Origin: Acidovorax sp.
GTDB lineage: Bacteria > Pseudomonadota > Gammaproteobacteria > Burkholderiales > Burkholderiaceae_C
Direction: 5' to 3'
NCBI GenBank assembly: GCA_031277855.1
Contig: JAITLO010000032.1
Span: forward strand, 1 to 64,000
Length of the DNA: 64,000 nucleotides
Position 1 is the first letter of the stretch. Every line of letters begins with the position of its first letter. The notes under the pieces were generated by a model. The model did no database searches and was not told the DNA's origin. It worked only from the letters and a program-made list of their open reading frames with translations. Position numbers and translations under genes: made by a program. This document shows positions 1-9,565 of the stretch, piece by piece.

Positions 1-125
1 GCAATCTCGTCAAACGGGTTCATGCTCATCTTGACGTTGGCGATGTCCACGCCTGTGCCATCGCTCTTGACGCGGACCTTGACGTTGTAGTCCACCACCC
101 GCTTGACTGGGACCAATACCTTCAT
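1..125 (-). CDS. etfB: Electron transfer flavoprotein subunit beta, N-terminal part only
   Basis: This is the first 41 codons of a gene that runs off the left edge on the minus strand. The translation begins [20 protein letters not shown] and continues to MSMNPFDEI, the typical start of EtfB. EtfB with EtfA forms the soluble flavoprotein that passes electrons from acyl-CoA dehydrogenases to ETF-ubiquinone oxidoreductase. The ATG lies at 123-125, with AAGGAG about 7 nt upstream. etfA is expected just outside the window. The upstream region carries two palindromes that look like operators of fatty-acid or branched-chain amino-acid regulators, which suits an etf promoter. Confidence 0.93.
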   Translation of the reverse strand, partial: MKVLVPVKRVVDYNVKVRVKSDGTGVDIANVKMSMNPFDEI

Positions 126-157
126 GCTGCGGCTCCTTGATTTGTTGGAAGATTGAC

Positions 158-169
158 GTTTACGTAAAC
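158..169. promoter_or_regulatory. Palindromic operator candidate (MerR/LiuR-like) upstream of etfB
   Basis: GTTTACGTAAAC is a perfect 12-bp palindrome. It sits inside TTGACGTTTACGTAAACC at 153-170, about 30 bp before the etfB start. From memory, MerR-type LiuR sites controlling branched-chain amino-acid and acyl-CoA catabolism in Proteobacteria have a similar TTGACGTxxACGTAAA form, so LiuR is the first candidate. The regulator is not in this window and its identity is inferred. Confidence 0.5.
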
Positions 170-237
170 CAAATTCATTTTATGCGGCAGCGCAGCAGCT
201 TCCAGCAGAAATCCTGACGATTCACGCAAACAAAAAC

Positions 238-249
238 GAACGATCGTTC
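238..249. promoter_or_regulatory. Palindromic operator candidate (TetR-like) upstream of etfB
   Basis: GAACGATCGTTC is a perfect 12-bp palindrome in an AT-rich context (AAAAACGAACGATCGTTC then TATTTTATG). AACG-N2-CGTT half-sites are common for TetR-family regulators of acyl-CoA metabolism. It lies about 113 bp before etfB and 82 bp after the stop of the crotonase gene, which is also on the minus strand. It therefore most likely acts on etfB. Confidence 0.45.
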
Positions 250-331
250 TATTTTATGCCTTTGGTAAGCCAAATGTCACATGTGAGCATGTAACCCAAG
301 GGTTAACACCTAGCTTTTACCCCGAGATGGA

Positions 332-1126
332 TCAGGCTTTCCAGCGTGGCTGTCGCTTCTCGGCAAAGGCCTGTGCGCCCTCCTGGGCGTCAGCGTCCAT
401 CATATTGGCGGCCATGGTCTGGCCCGCCAGCTGGTAGGCGGCATCCAGGCCCAACTCACGCTGCTGGTAGACCAGGGCCTTGCCCATGCGTACCGCGGTG
501 GCCGGCTTGGCCAGAATGGATTGCACCAGGGCATCGACTGCCGCATCCAGCTGGTGCGGCGCCGCCACGCGGTTCACCAGGCCGTTTTGCAGTGCAGTGG
601 CAGCGTCGATGAAGTCGCCGGTGAGCAGCATTTCCATGGCCTGCTTGATGGGCAGATTGCGCACCAGGGGCACGCTGGGCGTGGCGCAAAACAGACCATA
701 GTTGATGCCACTGGTGGCAAAGCTGGCCTCGGTGCTGGCCACGGCCAGATCGCACTGGGCCACCAACTGGCAACCCGCTGCCGTGGCCATGCCATGCACC
801 CGCGCAATCACGGGCACGGGCAGCTTGGCAATCGACAGCATGACCTTGCTGCACTGGGCAAACAGCTGCTGGTAATAGGCCAGCTGCGGGTTGGCCGACA
901 TGTCCTTGAGATTGTGCCCAGCGCAAAACGCCTTGCCCTCTGCGGCCAGCACCACCACACGCACCGACGCATCGGCCGCCACCGCATCCAGCGCCTGCTG
1001 CATGGCAGCCAGCATGGGCGCGCCCAGGGCATTGAAACGCTGCGGGTCATTCAAGGTCAGGCGCACCACGCCCTCGGGGCTGCGCTGCACGTTCAGCAGC
1101 TGCGCATTGTTTTGCATATCCGTCAC
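332..1126 (-). CDS. Crotonase-family protein, ECHDC3-like (annotated class: enoyl-CoA hydratase/isomerase)
   Basis: The 264-residue protein has the crotonase fold signature: AFCAGHNLKDM at residues 66-76 and GMATAAGCQL at 112-121 form the oxyanion-hole regions. By recall alignment with mitochondrial enoyl-CoA hydratase, both catalytic glutamates are missing: the GCEL site reads GCQL (Q120) and the PE site reads SGI near 139-141. This pattern and the FATSGINYGLFC block match the ECHDC3 group, so hydratase activity is doubtful. A GTG start at 1126 is 9 nt after GGAGG; an internal ATG at codon 4 is the alternative. It probably belongs to acyl-CoA metabolism, like the neighbouring etfB. Confidence 0.85.
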   Translation of the reverse strand: MTDMQNNAQLLNVQRSPEGVVRLTLNDPQRFNALGAPMLAAMQQALDAVAADASVRVVVLAAEGKAFCAGHNLKDMSANPQLAYYQQLFAQCSKVMLSIAKLPVPVIARVHGMATAAGCQLVAQCDLAVASTEASFATSGINYGLFCATPSVPLVRNLPIKQAMEMLLTGDFIDAATALQNGLVNRVAAPHQLDAAVDALVQSILAKPATAVRMGKALVYQQRELGLDAAYQLAGQTMAANMMDADAQEGAQAFAEKRQPRWKA

Positions 1127-1174
1127 ACCAACACTCCTCCGTTATCCATGGCTGCCGGGACTTACCCGCCGCCC

Positions 1175-1206
1175 CTCACCCCCACCCTCTCCCCGATGGG
1201 GCGAGG
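1175..1206. repeat. Short CCCTCACCC...GGGGCGAGG hairpin repeat, copy 1
   Basis: CCCCTCACCCCCACCCTCTCCCC faces GGGGCGAGG to make a hairpin. A related sequence (CCCCTCACCCTCTCCCC, then GGTGCGAGGG) occurs at 37624-37652. In both places it sits next to a copy of the larger structured repeat, on the side away from the gene. It resembles REP-type sequences found between proteobacterial genes. Confidence 0.55.
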
Positions 1207-1238
1207 AAAAAAAACCAAACCAGGGCGCTGCGCAAAAA

Positions 1239-1336
1239 ACTGGCGCGCCCCATGCCAGGGACAGCGAGCAAGGGCCGCCCCGCAGCAAGGCTGTCGTCCC
1301 CCTTGAGGGGGAAGCCGCAAAGCGGCTCAGGGGGTG
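1239..1336 (+). repeat. Structured post-stop repeat, copy 1
   Basis: This copy runs from ACTGGCGCG to CTCAGGGGGTG. It contains the core GCAAGGGCCGCCCCGC, outer arms GACAGC (1260-1265) and GCTGTC (1290-1295), the hairpin CCCCCTTGAGGGGG and the hairpin GCCGC/GCGGC. Its right end lies one base from the stop codon of the minus-strand deacetylase gene, so in that transcript it is the first sequence after the stop. Confidence 0.85.
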
Positions 1337-1337
1337 C

Positions 1338-2291
1338 TTAAATATCCGCCAACACCCGCACATGCGCTTCCACGCTGCGTGCCAGGGCGCTCATCACATA
1401 GCCGCCTTCCAGACAGGAGACGATGCGGCCCTTGGAAAACCTGCGGGCCACATCCTTGACGCGGTCGGTGATCCAAGCGAAGTCTTGTTCGTTCAGCGCC
1501 ATCTGGCCCATATCGTCTTCACGGTGGGCATCGAAACCGGCGCTGATGAAAATCATCTCCGGCTTGAAAGCCTCCAGCCGCGGAATCCACATCATCTCGA
1601 CCAGCTCGCGAATGTCCATGCCCTTGGTGTAGGCCGGCACCGGCAGATTGAGCATATTGGGCGCCGGGTCCTTGTCGCCACTGAAAGGGAAAAACGGGTG
1701 CTGAAAAAAGCTGACCATCAGCACGCGCTCGTCACCGGCCAGGATGTTCTCCGTGCCATTGCCATGGTGCACATCAAAGTCGACGATGGCCACGCGCTTG
1801 AGGTTGTGGCGCTGCAGTGCATGCAAGGCCGCAATGGCCACGTTGTTGAAAAAGCAAAAACCCATGGCCTTGCCGCGCTCGGCATGGTGGCCTGGCGGGC
1901 GTATGGCGCAAAAAGCGTTTTCCAGACTGCCCTCTATCACGGCATCGGTCGCTGCCACGGCGGCACCAGCCGAGCGCAGGGCCGCATCCAGCGTGTGCAC
2001 ATTGATGGAGGTGTCGGTATCGATCGGCGAATGGCTGGGGCCTCCGGCCTGCACCTCTTCCTTGAGCCGGTCCGTCAGACCGCGCAAGGCCGCGATGTAC
2101 ATGCGGTCATGGGCCAGCTCCACATCGGCCAACGAGGCCAGCGGCGCCTCCACGCGCTCCAGCCCATCAAACACCCCGGTGATCAGCAAGCGGTCTTCGA
2201 TGGCATCCAGACGCTCCGGGCATTCCGGATGCCCCGGGCCCATCTCATGTTTCCAGCAATCCCTGTGGGAAAAATAGCCCGTTCTGCCCAT
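1338..2291 (-). CDS. Histone deacetylase-family amidohydrolase (class II HDAC-like / acetoin-utilisation type)
   Basis: This 317-residue zinc hydrolase of the arginase/deacetylase superfamily removes acyl groups from lysine or polyamine-type substrates. RPPGHHAE places the active-site histidine pair at residues 135-136. The zinc ligands are D173 and H175 (DFDVHHGNGT) and D254 (SAGFDAH), and LEGGY carries the transition-state tyrosine at 298. All key residues are present. The start MGRTGYFSHRDCW matches family N-termini; the reading frame is open further upstream but that extension is not family-like. No signal peptide is seen, so it should be cytoplasmic. A structured repeat begins directly after the stop. 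Confidence 0.92.
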   Translation of the reverse strand: MGRTGYFSHRDCWKHEMGPGHPECPERLDAIEDRLLITGVFDGLERVEAPLASLADVELAHDRMYIAALRGLTDRLKEEVQAGGPSHSPIDTDTSINVHTLDAALRSAGAAVAATDAVIEGSLENAFCAIRPPGHHAERGKAMGFCFFNNVAIAALHALQRHNLKRVAIVDFDVHHGNGTENILAGDERVLMVSFFQHPFFPFSGDKDPAPNMLNLPVPAYTKGMDIRELVEMMWIPRLEAFKPEMIFISAGFDAHREDDMGQMALNEQDFAWITDRVKDVARRFSKGRIVSCLEGGYVMSALARSVEAHVRVLADI

Positions 2292-2590
2292 TTCTCTTGT
2301 CCCCGTTTTTGTTCTTTTCCATTTTTGATCGCGTGGATGCAACGCTGCGCGTAGTCGCTGATCCAGGCTCTTTAGGGCCAGCTTACCACGCGCCCCCAGC
2401 GCAGCAGGAGCAAGTACATGACTGGGCTGCGGGCCTGTTGACACAGGCACAGCACGCAATACCCACTGTTTTTGCGCACGGGCACCAAGAACCTGTTTAC
2501 CATCTCCAGGCAGGCACGCCAGCGCCCGGCATGCCCAGTCTGTTTGCGGTGTCGCGGCCCAGGCCGCTACACCGCCCTCTTCGAGATTTC

Positions 2591-3748
2591 ATGAACCGTC
2601 TGCTTCCTGCCGCCCTTGTTTGCATTGCTGTCAGCACGCTTCCCGCTTGCGCACACAGCCCCAAACCCAACCCTCCCACCAAGAACCGCACCCAGGCTCC
2701 GACCAGCGCCAACTACGGCCAGCGCGCAGACGCTCTGCGCTGGGCCGATGCATTGGCACAGCAGCAGGGGATGGATGCAGCCTGGCTGCGCCAACAGCTG
2801 ACCCAGGCCAAGCAGCTGGAGCAGGTGCGCCGCTTGATGACACCCAGCACCGCCCCCAAAAAGGCCACGGCCCGCAGCTGGGCCAGCTACCGCAGCCGCT
2901 TTATCGACCCGGTGCGCATACGCGCCGGCCTGCGCTTTTGGCAGGAGAACGCTGCTGCACTGGAACGTGCCCAGCAGGTCTATGGCGTACCGCCAGAAAT
3001 CATTGTCGGCATCATCGGCGTGGAGACCATTTACGGCCGCAACATGGGGAGCTTCCGCGTACTGGACGCACTGGCTACGCTGGCCTTCGACTACCCGCCC
3101 AGCCACCCCCGCGCAGCCGAACGTGCAGCCTATTTCCAGGGCGAGCTGGCCCAGTTTCTGACCACGGCCTGGCGCAGCCAGCAAGACCCCACACAGACGC
3201 TGGGCAGCTATGCCGGTGCCATGGGTCTGGGCCAGTTCATGCCCAGCAGTCTGGCCCGCTTTGGCGTGGACTTTGACGGCGACGGCAAGGTCGACCTCTA
3301 TCACAGCACCACCGACGCCATAGGTTCGGTAGCCAACTACTTCCGCGGCCATGGCTGGGTGCCCAATATGCCTGTGCAATACGGCGTGACCTTCAAGCCC
3401 GAGGGCGCCGACATGGCCACGCTGCTGGGCCCGGACATCAAGCCCACATTCACCGCAGAGCAAATGCTGCAGCTCGGCGCTGTGCCCCTGGATGGCGGCA
3501 TGCAGCACCAGGGGCCGCTGGCCTTGGTGGAGCTGCTCAATGGCGAGGCTGCGCCCAGCTATGTGATCGGCACACAGAACTTCTACGCCATCACCCGCTA
3601 CAACCAGTCCAGCTACTACGCCATGGCCGTCTACGAGCTGGGCCAGGAAGTCGCCGCCGCCCTGCGCGACGCCCAGGCCGCAGAGGCTGCGACCGCAGTC
3701 GATCCCGCCCCAAGCGCCCCAGCCACATCGCCACGCAACGCCCAATAA
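2591..3748 (+). CDS. mltB: Membrane-bound lytic murein transglycosylase B
   Basis: The 385-residue lipoprotein cleaves the MurNAc-GlcNAc bond of peptidoglycan to give 1,6-anhydro ends (GH103/SLT_2 family). The N-terminus is a lipoprotein signal with lipobox LPAC at about residue 18, so it is lipid-anchored, probably in the outer membrane. GIIGVETIYGRNMG contains the catalytic glutamate, and YAGAMGLGQFMPSS and DFDGDGKVDL are family blocks. The start at 2591 is chosen because it begins the signal peptide; the upstream in-frame extension lacks any such feature. A clear terminator follows at 3768-3800. Confidence 0.93.
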   Translation: MNRLLPAALVCIAVSTLPACAHSPKPNPPTKNRTQAPTSANYGQRADALRWADALAQQQGMDAAWLRQQLTQAKQLEQVRRLMTPSTAPKKATARSWASYRSRFIDPVRIRAGLRFWQENAAALERAQQVYGVPPEIIVGIIGVETIYGRNMGSFRVLDALATLAFDYPPSHPRAAERAAYFQGELAQFLTTAWRSQQDPTQTLGSYAGAMGLGQFMPSSLARFGVDFDGDGKVDLYHSTTDAIGSVANYFRGHGWVPNMPVQYGVTFKPEGADMATLLGPDIKPTFTAEQMLQLGAVPLDGGMQHQGPLALVELLNGEAAPSYVIGTQNFYAITRYNQSSYYAMAVYELGQEVAAALRDAQAAEAATAVDPAPSAPATSPRNAQ

Positions 3749-3767
3749 ACAAGCGTTGAACGCTATC

Positions 3768-3800
3768 AAAAACGGGGCATCAAGCCCCGTTTTGTTTTTT
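3768..3800 (+). terminator. Rho-independent terminator after mltB
   Basis: AAAACGGGGC pairs with GCCCCGTTTT across a short ATCAA loop. The run TTTTGTTTTTT follows, starting 20 nt after the mltB stop. Confidence 0.92.
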
Positions 3801-3855
3801 CATGCGGCGCAAAGGCCAAGCTCTTCAGCGCCATAGCCTAAGCGCTGCGCATAAA

Positions 3856-3969
3856 ACTGGCGCTGCCCCCTCAGGGCACCACGCAAGGGCCGCCCCGCCG
3901 CGTTGGTGCCGTCCCCCTCCCTCGCGCAGCGAGAGAGAGGGGTGAAGGCGCGCAGCGCCTCAGGGGGTG
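3856..3969 (+). repeat. Structured post-stop repeat, copy 2
   Basis: The core GCAAGGGCCGCCCCGC is flanked by arms GGCACC (3875-3880) and GGTGCC (3905-3910), different from copy 1 but still complementary. The C-rich hairpin is longer here and the final hairpin reads GGCGC/GCGCC before CTCAGGGGGTG. The element ends 4 nt from the stop of the minus-strand binding-protein gene. Confidence 0.85.
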
Positions 3970-3973
3970 TATT

Positions 3974-5308
3974 TCAATACCTTTTCATCTGGCAAGTCGT
4001 CGGCATCTCGGCCTGCTTGGCCGAGATATTGCGCACCACGCGAAAGCCGTAGCCCGAGCCTTCCACATCAAACTTCACGCCGGCGCTGCCCTGGCGCTCC
4101 ATCACCCCCACTTCCAGTGGCTGCTGGAACTGGTGGTCGGTCGCGCGCATATGGGCCTTGCGGCCGGCCAGCTCCACCTGCATGTTCTCCATGGCGTGGG
4201 CCACGGCCGCGGCTTCGGTGCTGCCGGCTTTTTCCATGGACTGGGTCAGGGCCTGCACCATCATCTGCATGCGCAAATGGGCGTAGTCGTCCTCAGGCTT
4301 GGGAAAGCGCTGGCGGAATCGCTGGTAGAACTGCTCGCTGGCAGCGCCAGGAGAGTTGGGTAGCCAATCGGCCACGGCCACCACCTTGCCCACGCCGGCA
4401 TCGCCTAAAGCTGCAGGTGCGCCCATGGCATTGCCGTAGAAGGTGTAGAACATGCCTTCAAAACCTGCCTCGCGCACGGCCTTGACCAAAAGCGTCAGGT
4501 CATTGCCCCAGTTGCCGGTGACCACCGCCTGGGCGCCGCTTTGCTTGATCTTGGCCGCATAGGGAGCGAAGTCCTTGACCCGCCCCATGGGGTGCAGCTC
4601 GTCACCCACCACGGCCACATCCGGGCGCTGCGCGGCCAGCTGGCGCCGGGCCTCGCCCAGCACAGCCTGACCAAAGCTGTAGTCCTGGCCTATCAGGTAG
4701 ACGTTCTTCAATGCCTTGTCGGCCTTGACCATCTGCATCAGCGCGGCCATGCGCATATCGGCATGGGCATCGAAGCGGAAATGCCAGAAGCTGCAGCGCT
4801 CGTTGGTAAAGGCCGGGTCCACGGCGGAATAGTTCAAAAACAGCACGCGCTTGCCGGGCTCGCGCTGGTTGTGCTTGTTGATGGCATCCAGCAGAGCCGA
4901 GGCCGTGGCCGAGGAATTGCCCTGCATGATGATGCGGGCGCCGCTGTCTATGGCCGCGCGCAGGGCCGACAGCGCCTCTTCGTTCTGGCCCTTGCTGTCA
5001 TAGCGCTGTATCACCAGCGGACGGGCACCGCCGGCCGCGGCCGGCAGTTGTACGCCGCCACGGGCATTGACCTGCTCGGTCGCCATCAGGATGTTGCGAA
5101 ACACGCCTTCGCCCGTGTTGGCAAAAGGCCCGGACAGGCTTTCCACCAGCGCCAGCTTGATGGGCTCACCCGGCGTGGCTGCGGCAGCCGCCAGCCCCCA
5201 GGCAGCCAATGCCGCCAGCAACACCTTGCGCAGCGGCGATGTCTGCTTTTGCACGCGCGATGGCGACGTTTGACGGGTTTTCAACACCGCCACGGCAAAT
5301 TTATTCAT
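3974..5308 (-). CDS. ABC transporter substrate-binding protein, branched-chain amino-acid/amide type
   Basis: The 444-residue periplasmic protein belongs to the LivJ/ANF-receptor fold. It has a long N-region followed by a hydrophobic stretch (VLLAALAAWGLAAAAA, about residues 29-44) and a cleavage region near ATPGEP. After IKLALVESLSGPFANTGEG comes the two-lobe fold, with YLIGQDYSFGQAV and AQAVVTGNWGNDLTLL as typical blocks. No permease or ATPase gene is adjacent, so it is an orphan binding protein with unknown ligand. AAGGGA precedes the ATG by about 9 nt. It is divergent from the small heat-shock gene. Confidence 0.85.
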   Translation of the reverse strand: MNKFAVAVLKTRQTSPSRVQKQTSPLRKVLLAALAAWGLAAAAATPGEPIKLALVESLSGPFANTGEGVFRNILMATEQVNARGGVQLPAAAGGARPLVIQRYDSKGQNEEALSALRAAIDSGARIIMQGNSSATASALLDAINKHNQREPGKRVLFLNYSAVDPAFTNERCSFWHFRFDAHADMRMAALMQMVKADKALKNVYLIGQDYSFGQAVLGEARRQLAAQRPDVAVVGDELHPMGRVKDFAPYAAKIKQSGAQAVVTGNWGNDLTLLVKAVREAGFEGMFYTFYGNAMGAPAALGDAGVGKVVAVADWLPNSPGAASEQFYQRFRQRFPKPEDDYAHLRMQMMVQALTQSMEKAGSTEAAAVAHAMENMQVELAGRKAHMRATDHQFQQPLEVGVMERQGSAGVKFDVEGSGYGFRVVRNISAKQAEMPTTCQMKRY

Positions 5309-5405
5309 ACCAAAATATCCCTTGAAAACCTCGCGACAGCCTGCAATTGCTTCTCATGCGGCCACACCATCGAAGCGCCGCGCAGTGTATAGGAGCCCTA
5401 AAACC

Positions 5406-5789
5406 ATGTTCTTCGCATCGCCCGTGATCCGTCGTTCCGCATTCGCCGCCCCCCGCCAGGCCGACCAGGCTCTGCAGCGTTTTCTGCAGGCCTCTCAGCA
5501 GGCCGCAGCAGGTGCCACCGGCTACAGCGCCACCACCACCGAAGACGCCACCACCCTGAGCGTGGACGTTCCCGGCCTGGCCCGTGAGCAGCTGCAGCTG
5601 CGCATTGAAGACGCGCAAGTCCACCTCAGCAGCGTCGAAGGCGCCCCCCGCCAGGTGCGCCGCAGCTGGGAGCTGCCCCATGCCATCGATGCCGCTGCCA
5701 GCAGCGCAAAGTTGGAAAACGGTGTGCTGACCCTGGTGCTGGCTCAGCGCAAGCCCGTGGACCAGTCCGTGAGCCTGAATATCCAGTAA
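5406..5789 (+). CDS. Small heat-shock protein, Hsp20/alpha-crystallin family
   Basis: The 127-residue ATP-independent holdase has an alpha-crystallin domain from about residue 42, with TTLSVDVPGLAREQLQLRIE and the C-terminal beta motif LENGVLTLVLAQRK. It ends in SLNIQ, a weak IxI-like tail that may dock onto neighbouring subunits in the oligomer. The N-terminal arm MFFASPVIRRSAF is short. AGGAG about 9 nt upstream supports the start at 5406 over a longer open frame. A strong terminator follows at 5892-5935, so it appears to be a single-gene unit. Confidence 0.88.
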   Translation: MFFASPVIRRSAFAAPRQADQALQRFLQASQQAAAGATGYSATTTEDATTLSVDVPGLAREQLQLRIEDAQVHLSSVEGAPRQVRRSWELPHAIDAAASSAKLENGVLTLVLAQRKPVDQSVSLNIQ

Positions 5790-5891
5790 GCGCGTCTTGA
5801 CGCTCTTCTCGCGGCGCACAGCGCCGCCCCAGGTTGACTGGCCTGCCCCCTTTCTTCCTCCTCTTGATTAGCACGGCAAGCCAGACAGCAC

Positions 5892-5935
5892 GAAGCCCGC
5901 AGCGTGAGCACACGCTGGCGGGCTTCATCTTTTTT
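5892..5935 (+). terminator. Rho-independent terminator after the Hsp20 gene
   Basis: GAAGCCCGCAGCGTG pairs with CACGCTGGCGGGCTTC, with one bulged base, and ATCTTTTTT follows. It is oriented to stop transcription of the heat-shock gene. Confidence 0.9.
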
Positions 5936-6004
5936 CGGGACGCAGCTCTCAAAATTCATAGCTATTTGTGCATACACAGAGCGCCTTACAGGCCTCAATG
6001 ACTC

Positions 6005-6040
6005 AAAAAAAACGCCACCCCAGAAAAACCGGAGTGGCGT
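6005..6040 (-). terminator. Rho-independent terminator of the first MacAB operon
   Basis: Read on the minus strand, ACGCCACTCC pairs with GGGGTGGCGT and is followed by TTTTTTT. It lies about 25 nt beyond the stop of the permease gene. Confidence 0.88.
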
Positions 6041-6065
6041 GGTCAGAGCGGAGTTTTTGAATGCC

Positions 6066-7270
<1,205 letters not shown>

Positions 7271-7274
<4 letters not shown>

Positions 7275-8089
7275 AGGCCTCCTTGCTCGGCCAGTGCCGC
7301 TGCGGGTTCGGTGCCCACAGACTGCACACCCGCCTCGGCAACCGCCGCAGCGCGGCGCAATGCCAGGGGTGGATTGGGCAAATCGCTGTCCATGCGCCCG
7401 TCCTTGAAGCGCACAATGCGCCGGCTATAGGCCGCCATCTCGGGCTCGTGCGTGACCATCAGCACGGTAATGCCCTTGTCGTGGTTGAGCTTCCACAGCA
7501 GTTCCATGATTTCCTCGCTGCGCTGGGTGTCCAGATTGCCCGTGGGCTCATCGGCTAGCAGCACCGTGGGGTCGGTGACGATGGCGCGCGCAATGGCCAC
7601 GCGCTGCTGCTGGCCGCCCGACAGCTCGGCCGGCGTGTGGTGTTCCCAACCCTTGAGCCCCACGGCCTCCAGCGCGCGGGCGGCAGCGGCATGGCGCTCT
7701 GCCGCAGACTCACCGCGGTAGAGCAGCGGCAGCTCCACATTCTCCTGGGCCGTGGTGCGCGGCAGCAGGTGAAAGCCCTGGAACACAAAGCCAAAGTAGC
7801 GGCGGCGCAGCCGGGCGCGCTCGTCACGCGACAGGTCTTCCACATGCACGCCCTTGAACAGATAGGCGCCGCTGCTGGGCCGGTCCAGGCAGCCCAGGGT
7901 GTTCATGGCCGTGGATTTGCCCGAGCCGCTGGGGCCCATGATGGCGACAAAGTCACCCTGGGCAATGTCCAGATCCACACCCTTGAGGGCCTGAAAGGCC
8001 AGACCACCTTCACCATAGGTCTTGGTCACACCCTGCAGGCGAATCAGCGGCATGGCTTCAGCTTCTGCGGGGGCTTTTTGCATGCTCAT
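7271..8089 (-). CDS. MacB-type ABC exporter ATPase
   Basis: The 272-residue ATPase carries Walker A GPSGSGKST (about residues 52-60), a Q-loop in FVFQGFHLLPRTT, signature LSGGQQQR, Walker B VLLADEP and the H-loop in VMVTHEPEM. It lacks membrane segments and must pair with the permease encoded just downstream. The first methionines (MSM...) and MPLIRLQGVTKTYG at codon 13 are possible starts; the first overlaps the adaptor stop in an ATGA, favouring translational coupling. A non-conserved tail of about 50 residues extends beyond the usual LolD/MacB length. Confidence 0.92.
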
Positions 8090-9465
8090 TTCGCGGCCCC
8101 GCTGCGCTGGTCGGTGATCAGGGCCGCGCCCTCTTGCAGCTTGTCGCTTTCCACCTCGGTCATGCGGCCGTCGCTTTGGCCGGTCTTGACCTGCACGGCC
8201 TGGGGCTGGCCGTTTTCCAGCACCCAGACATAACGGGTCTGGCCCGGGCCCTGGGCCTGCTCGCCCCGGCCACCGCCCTGACGATTGCCACGCGGCGGGC
8301 GCGGCATCAGCTGGCCCACCAGGCCGTTGCCGGAAGCTCCGCCCTTGGCCTGGGGTTTGCCTTCATCCTTGGAAGCCGCTCCAGCCTTCCCGGCCGCTGC
8401 GGTCTGACCCGGTGGCTGCATGCCGGTGGGCGTAAAGCGCAGCGCCGCATTGGGCACCAGCAGCACATTCTTGCGCTCGGTGGCACGTATGGTGGCAGAT
8501 GCCGTCATGCCCGGGCGCAGGCTGAGGTCCTCGTTCTCCACCTCCAGCCGCGCCACATAGGTGACCACGTTGTCGGTCTTGGTAGAGCCATAGTCCACGC
8601 GGGTGACGGTGGCCGGATAGCTGCGCGAGGGATAGGCGCTGACGGTGAAGCTGGCCCGCTGGCCTTCCTTGACCTGGCCCACATCGGCCTCGTCCACCGC
8701 CACTTCCAGGCGCAGTTTTTTCAGGTCTTCGGCCACGGTGAACAGGGTCACGGCCTGCAGCGAGGCGGCCACGGCCTGACCGGGCTCGACCGAGCGGGTC
8801 AGCACCACGCCGTCAATGGAGGCCTTGACGGCCGCCTTGGAAAGATTGGTTTCATCGGTGGACAAGGCATGGCGGGCATCGTCCACCGAGGCCTTGGCGG
8901 CCAGCAGATCGGCCTCGGCCCGGGCCAGGGTGGCGCGGCTGCCATCCAGCTCGGTGGCCGAAGGCACTTGCCCGCCCGATAGGCGGCGCACCTCTTCCAG
9001 CCGTGCCAGATTGGCCCTGGCCTCTTTCAGCGTGGCCTCGACCTGGTGCTGCCTGGCCTGGGACGAGGCCAGCGTGGCGCGCGAGCGCCCCACCTGGGCG
9101 TTGAGCTTGTCGGTGTCCAGCTCCACCAGCACCTGGCCTTTTTTGACGCTGTCATTCACATCCACCCACACCTTGCGCACCGTGCCGGACAGCTCCGAGC
9201 CCACGCTGACCGTACGCGTGGGCTGCAGCGTGCCATTGGCCAGCACCGTCAGCAGCAAGTCGCCCTGCTTCAAGGCCTCGGTCACGTACACGGGCTTGGC
9301 CTTGGCTTTCTGGTCGGCTTGCCACCACAGCAGGCCACCCACGGCGCCGGCCACGGCCACGGCGCCTATCCAGAGGGTGGGGCTTTGCCACCATTTGCGC
9401 GCCAGGCCATCGCCCAGCAGGTCTTGCACTTCCTGGCTGCTGGAAGTTGGGGGGGTCTTCTTCAT
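8086..9465 (-). CDS. Periplasmic adaptor of ABC exporter (MacA/HlyD family)
   Basis: The 459-residue adaptor bridges the inner-membrane exporter and the outer-membrane channel. A single transmembrane helix (about 28-46, LWIGAVAVAGAVGGLLWW) anchors it, then come the barrel-sandwich/lipoyl half with SGTVRKVWVDVNDSVKKGQ, an alpha-helical hairpin (about 120-215) and beta-barrel domains with LRPGMTASATIRA. A linker rich in Gly, Pro, Gln and Lys (about 350-400) interrupts the C-terminal region and is unusual for MacA. The start at 9465 is taken at MKKTPPTSSS because the upstream frame is not family-like. It overlaps the ATPase gene by 4 nt. Confidence 0.9.
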   Translation of the reverse strand: MKKTPPTSSSQEVQDLLGDGLARKWWQSPTLWIGAVAVAGAVGGLLWWQADQKAKAKPVYVTEALKQGDLLLTVLANGTLQPTRTVSVGSELSGTVRKVWVDVNDSVKKGQVLVELDTDKLNAQVGRSRATLASSQARQHQVEATLKEARANLARLEEVRRLSGGQVPSATELDGSRATLARAEADLLAAKASVDDARHALSTDETNLSKAAVKASIDGVVLTRSVEPGQAVAASLQAVTLFTVAEDLKKLRLEVAVDEADVGQVKEGQRASFTVSAYPSRSYPATVTRVDYGSTKTDNVVTYVARLEVENEDLSLRPGMTASATIRATERKNVLLVPNAALRFTPTGMQPPGQTAAAGKAGAASKDEGKPQAKGGASGNGLVGQLMPRPPRGNRQGGGRGEQAQGPGQTRYVWVLENGQPQAVQVKTGQSDGRMTEVESDKLQEGAALITDQRSGAAK

Positions 9466-9565
9466 CACTATCGGTCCTGAAAATCGGGTCTGCGGGGATC
9501 TGCGTTCTGGCTGCGGGTGGGCTGCTGGCCCACCCATGGCTGCGTAGCTGTCGGTTGCGTGCGGC

